64,000 nt of DNA from Cylicocyclus nassatus (lineage: Eukaryota > Nematoda > Chromadorea > Rhabditida > Strongylidae), in assembly GCA_958299035.1 (NCBI GenBank), contig CATQJL010000001.1:77521594-77585593 (forward strand). Reading direction: 5' to 3'. The notes below the pieces were generated by a model. The model ran no database searches and was not told the DNA's origin. It saw only the letters and a list, made by a program, of their open reading frames with translations. The position numbers and the translations under genes are program-made. Positions 63,320 through 64,000 of the stretch are shown here, in pieces (the first letter of the stretch is position 1; each line of letters starts with the position of its first letter).

Positions 63320-63530
63320 TATCTGATAGCATGAAAATTCTACTTACAAGGGAAGGATACTTGGTGACCGTGGAATCTGGAATTAGCGCTTCAAGATACA
63401 TTTAATATTACGTTTCAAAATGAAACGTAATATTAAATGTATCTTGAAGCGCTAATTCCAAATCTGCTTTTGGTATCTGCCGTGCGCTCTTTCGAAAGAA
63501 GTTATGAACATCTCTGACACCAAAATCCGC
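63320..63530. repeat. Two family copies joined head to head, with a perfect palindrome
   Basis: The arms 63378-63417 and 63421-63460 are perfect 40-bp inverted repeats with a 3-nt AAA loop. They contain GCGCTTCAAGATACATTTAA. Leftward the sequence continues as the inverted GGTCACCAAGTATCC module, and rightward as AAATCTGCTTTTGGTATC. The different outer flanks indicate two family copies joined head to head. The perfect identity of the arms means either a very young event or an amplification fold-back. Confidence 0.8.
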
Positions 63531-63635
63531 ACTGTTTTTGATGCAGGATTTACCAATATCGTTAAAATGTTCGCTTACGCACTATAAAAGAGCGTCCATG
63601 TAAAGAAAAGTTTTATGTTAAGCTTAGAAAAATTT

Positions 63636-63653
63636 ACTCCGATATATCGGAGT
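63636..63653. repeat. 18-bp perfect palindrome
   Basis: ACTCCGATATATCGGAGT. It is isolated and has no obvious partner in the window. It could be a protein-binding site or chance. Confidence 0.7.
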
Positions 63654-63699
63654 CTAAAAAGCTTGGATTCTGACGCTTCTGACTGCCTAGATCTCGTAA

Positions 63700-63860
63700 A
63701 TCGATATGGAAAAAAGTCCATATTTTCGTTCAGAGAGTCGCACAGCAGATTATGAACATAGATTTGGAATCAGCGTTTCAAGGCACACCTACTGGTATAC
63801 ATCTTATTGCAAAAGGCTACGGTCACCAAGTATTCTTCCCTTGTTAGATTTTAGCAATCA
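63700..63860 (-). repeat. Further copy of the local repeat family
   Basis: The sequence contains GATTTGGAATCAGCGTTTCA (63765 region) and GGTCACCAAGTATTCTTCCC (63822 region), both modules of the family seen at 62630-63530. A 96-codon plus-strand frame (63706-63996) runs through it and is unlikely to be a gene for that reason. Confidence 0.6.
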
Positions 63861-64000
63861 CTTTCGAAAATTTTCGCATTTGACTTACATACAATCATTT
63901 GATCAATTTCGTGATTTCTACGATGTGCGGTGTCATTTTCGGTATGCCTTTACCGGGTTTGCTTTACCTGATAAGTTTTGGAAGCACAAATCATAAAAAT

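Noticed and set aside
63138..63401. 87-codon minus-strand frame
   Set aside because: It overlaps the repeat-family modules and the palindrome arm, so it is not a credible gene.

Overview
The window is eukaryotic, most likely from a small invertebrate; a nematode is plausible but unproven. The evidence is AT-rich non-coding DNA full of short DNA-transposon relics (mariner-like, piggyBac-like and a small element with a 9-bp target duplication), a very large satellite array, and a PCR-library adapter left in the assembly, which suggests very little input DNA. No protein-coding gene can be supported with confidence anywhere in the window.

Positions 1-52434 (82% of the window) are one uninterrupted tandem array of a 20-bp monomer, GCTCGTAGGCCTTGACACTC. 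Summing the length variants (sixteen 17-mers, four 19-mers, one unit 7 bp short) reconciles the repeat phase from base 1 to the end. It gives 2,624 complete monomers plus a 13-nt partial one. The array runs off the left edge of the window and ends in a 500-N gap, so neither boundary is seen. It is not a uniform ladder. Marker variants show nested segmental duplications of 42, 45, 58, 65, 71, 72, 93 and 109 monomers, and one block copied at a distance of 9,871 bp. The many minus-strand open frames here are a by-product of a stop-free 20-mer, not genes.

Positions 52435-52934 are Ns. Positions 52935-53330 carry two copies, in the same orientation, of the SMART-type cDNA/PCR adapter. They bound a 345-bp segment that is an indel-free, near-identical inverted copy of 53944-54288. 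The geometry is best explained by snap-back (self-primed) extension during amplification, so 52935-53330 is probably not genomic. A genuine, older and more diverged fold-back lies just inside it at 53331-53916.

Positions 54289-64000 are intergenic-type DNA with a series of mobile-element relics. They include repeats ending in GGGACACCCTGTATA, a 145-bp element with perfect 24-bp inverted ends and a 9-bp duplication (55465-55609), and a TTAA-flanked piggyBac-like element holding two perfect 22-bp palindromes (56464-56758). Further along are an 89-bp hairpin, a 913-bp TA-flanked mariner-like element without transposase (57844-58756), a fold-back with a tRNA-like sequence at its centre (58951-59369), and a cluster of a local repeat family at 62.6-63.9 kb that includes a perfect 40-bp-arm palindrome. 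The few open frames of 60-110 codons match no family I recognise.
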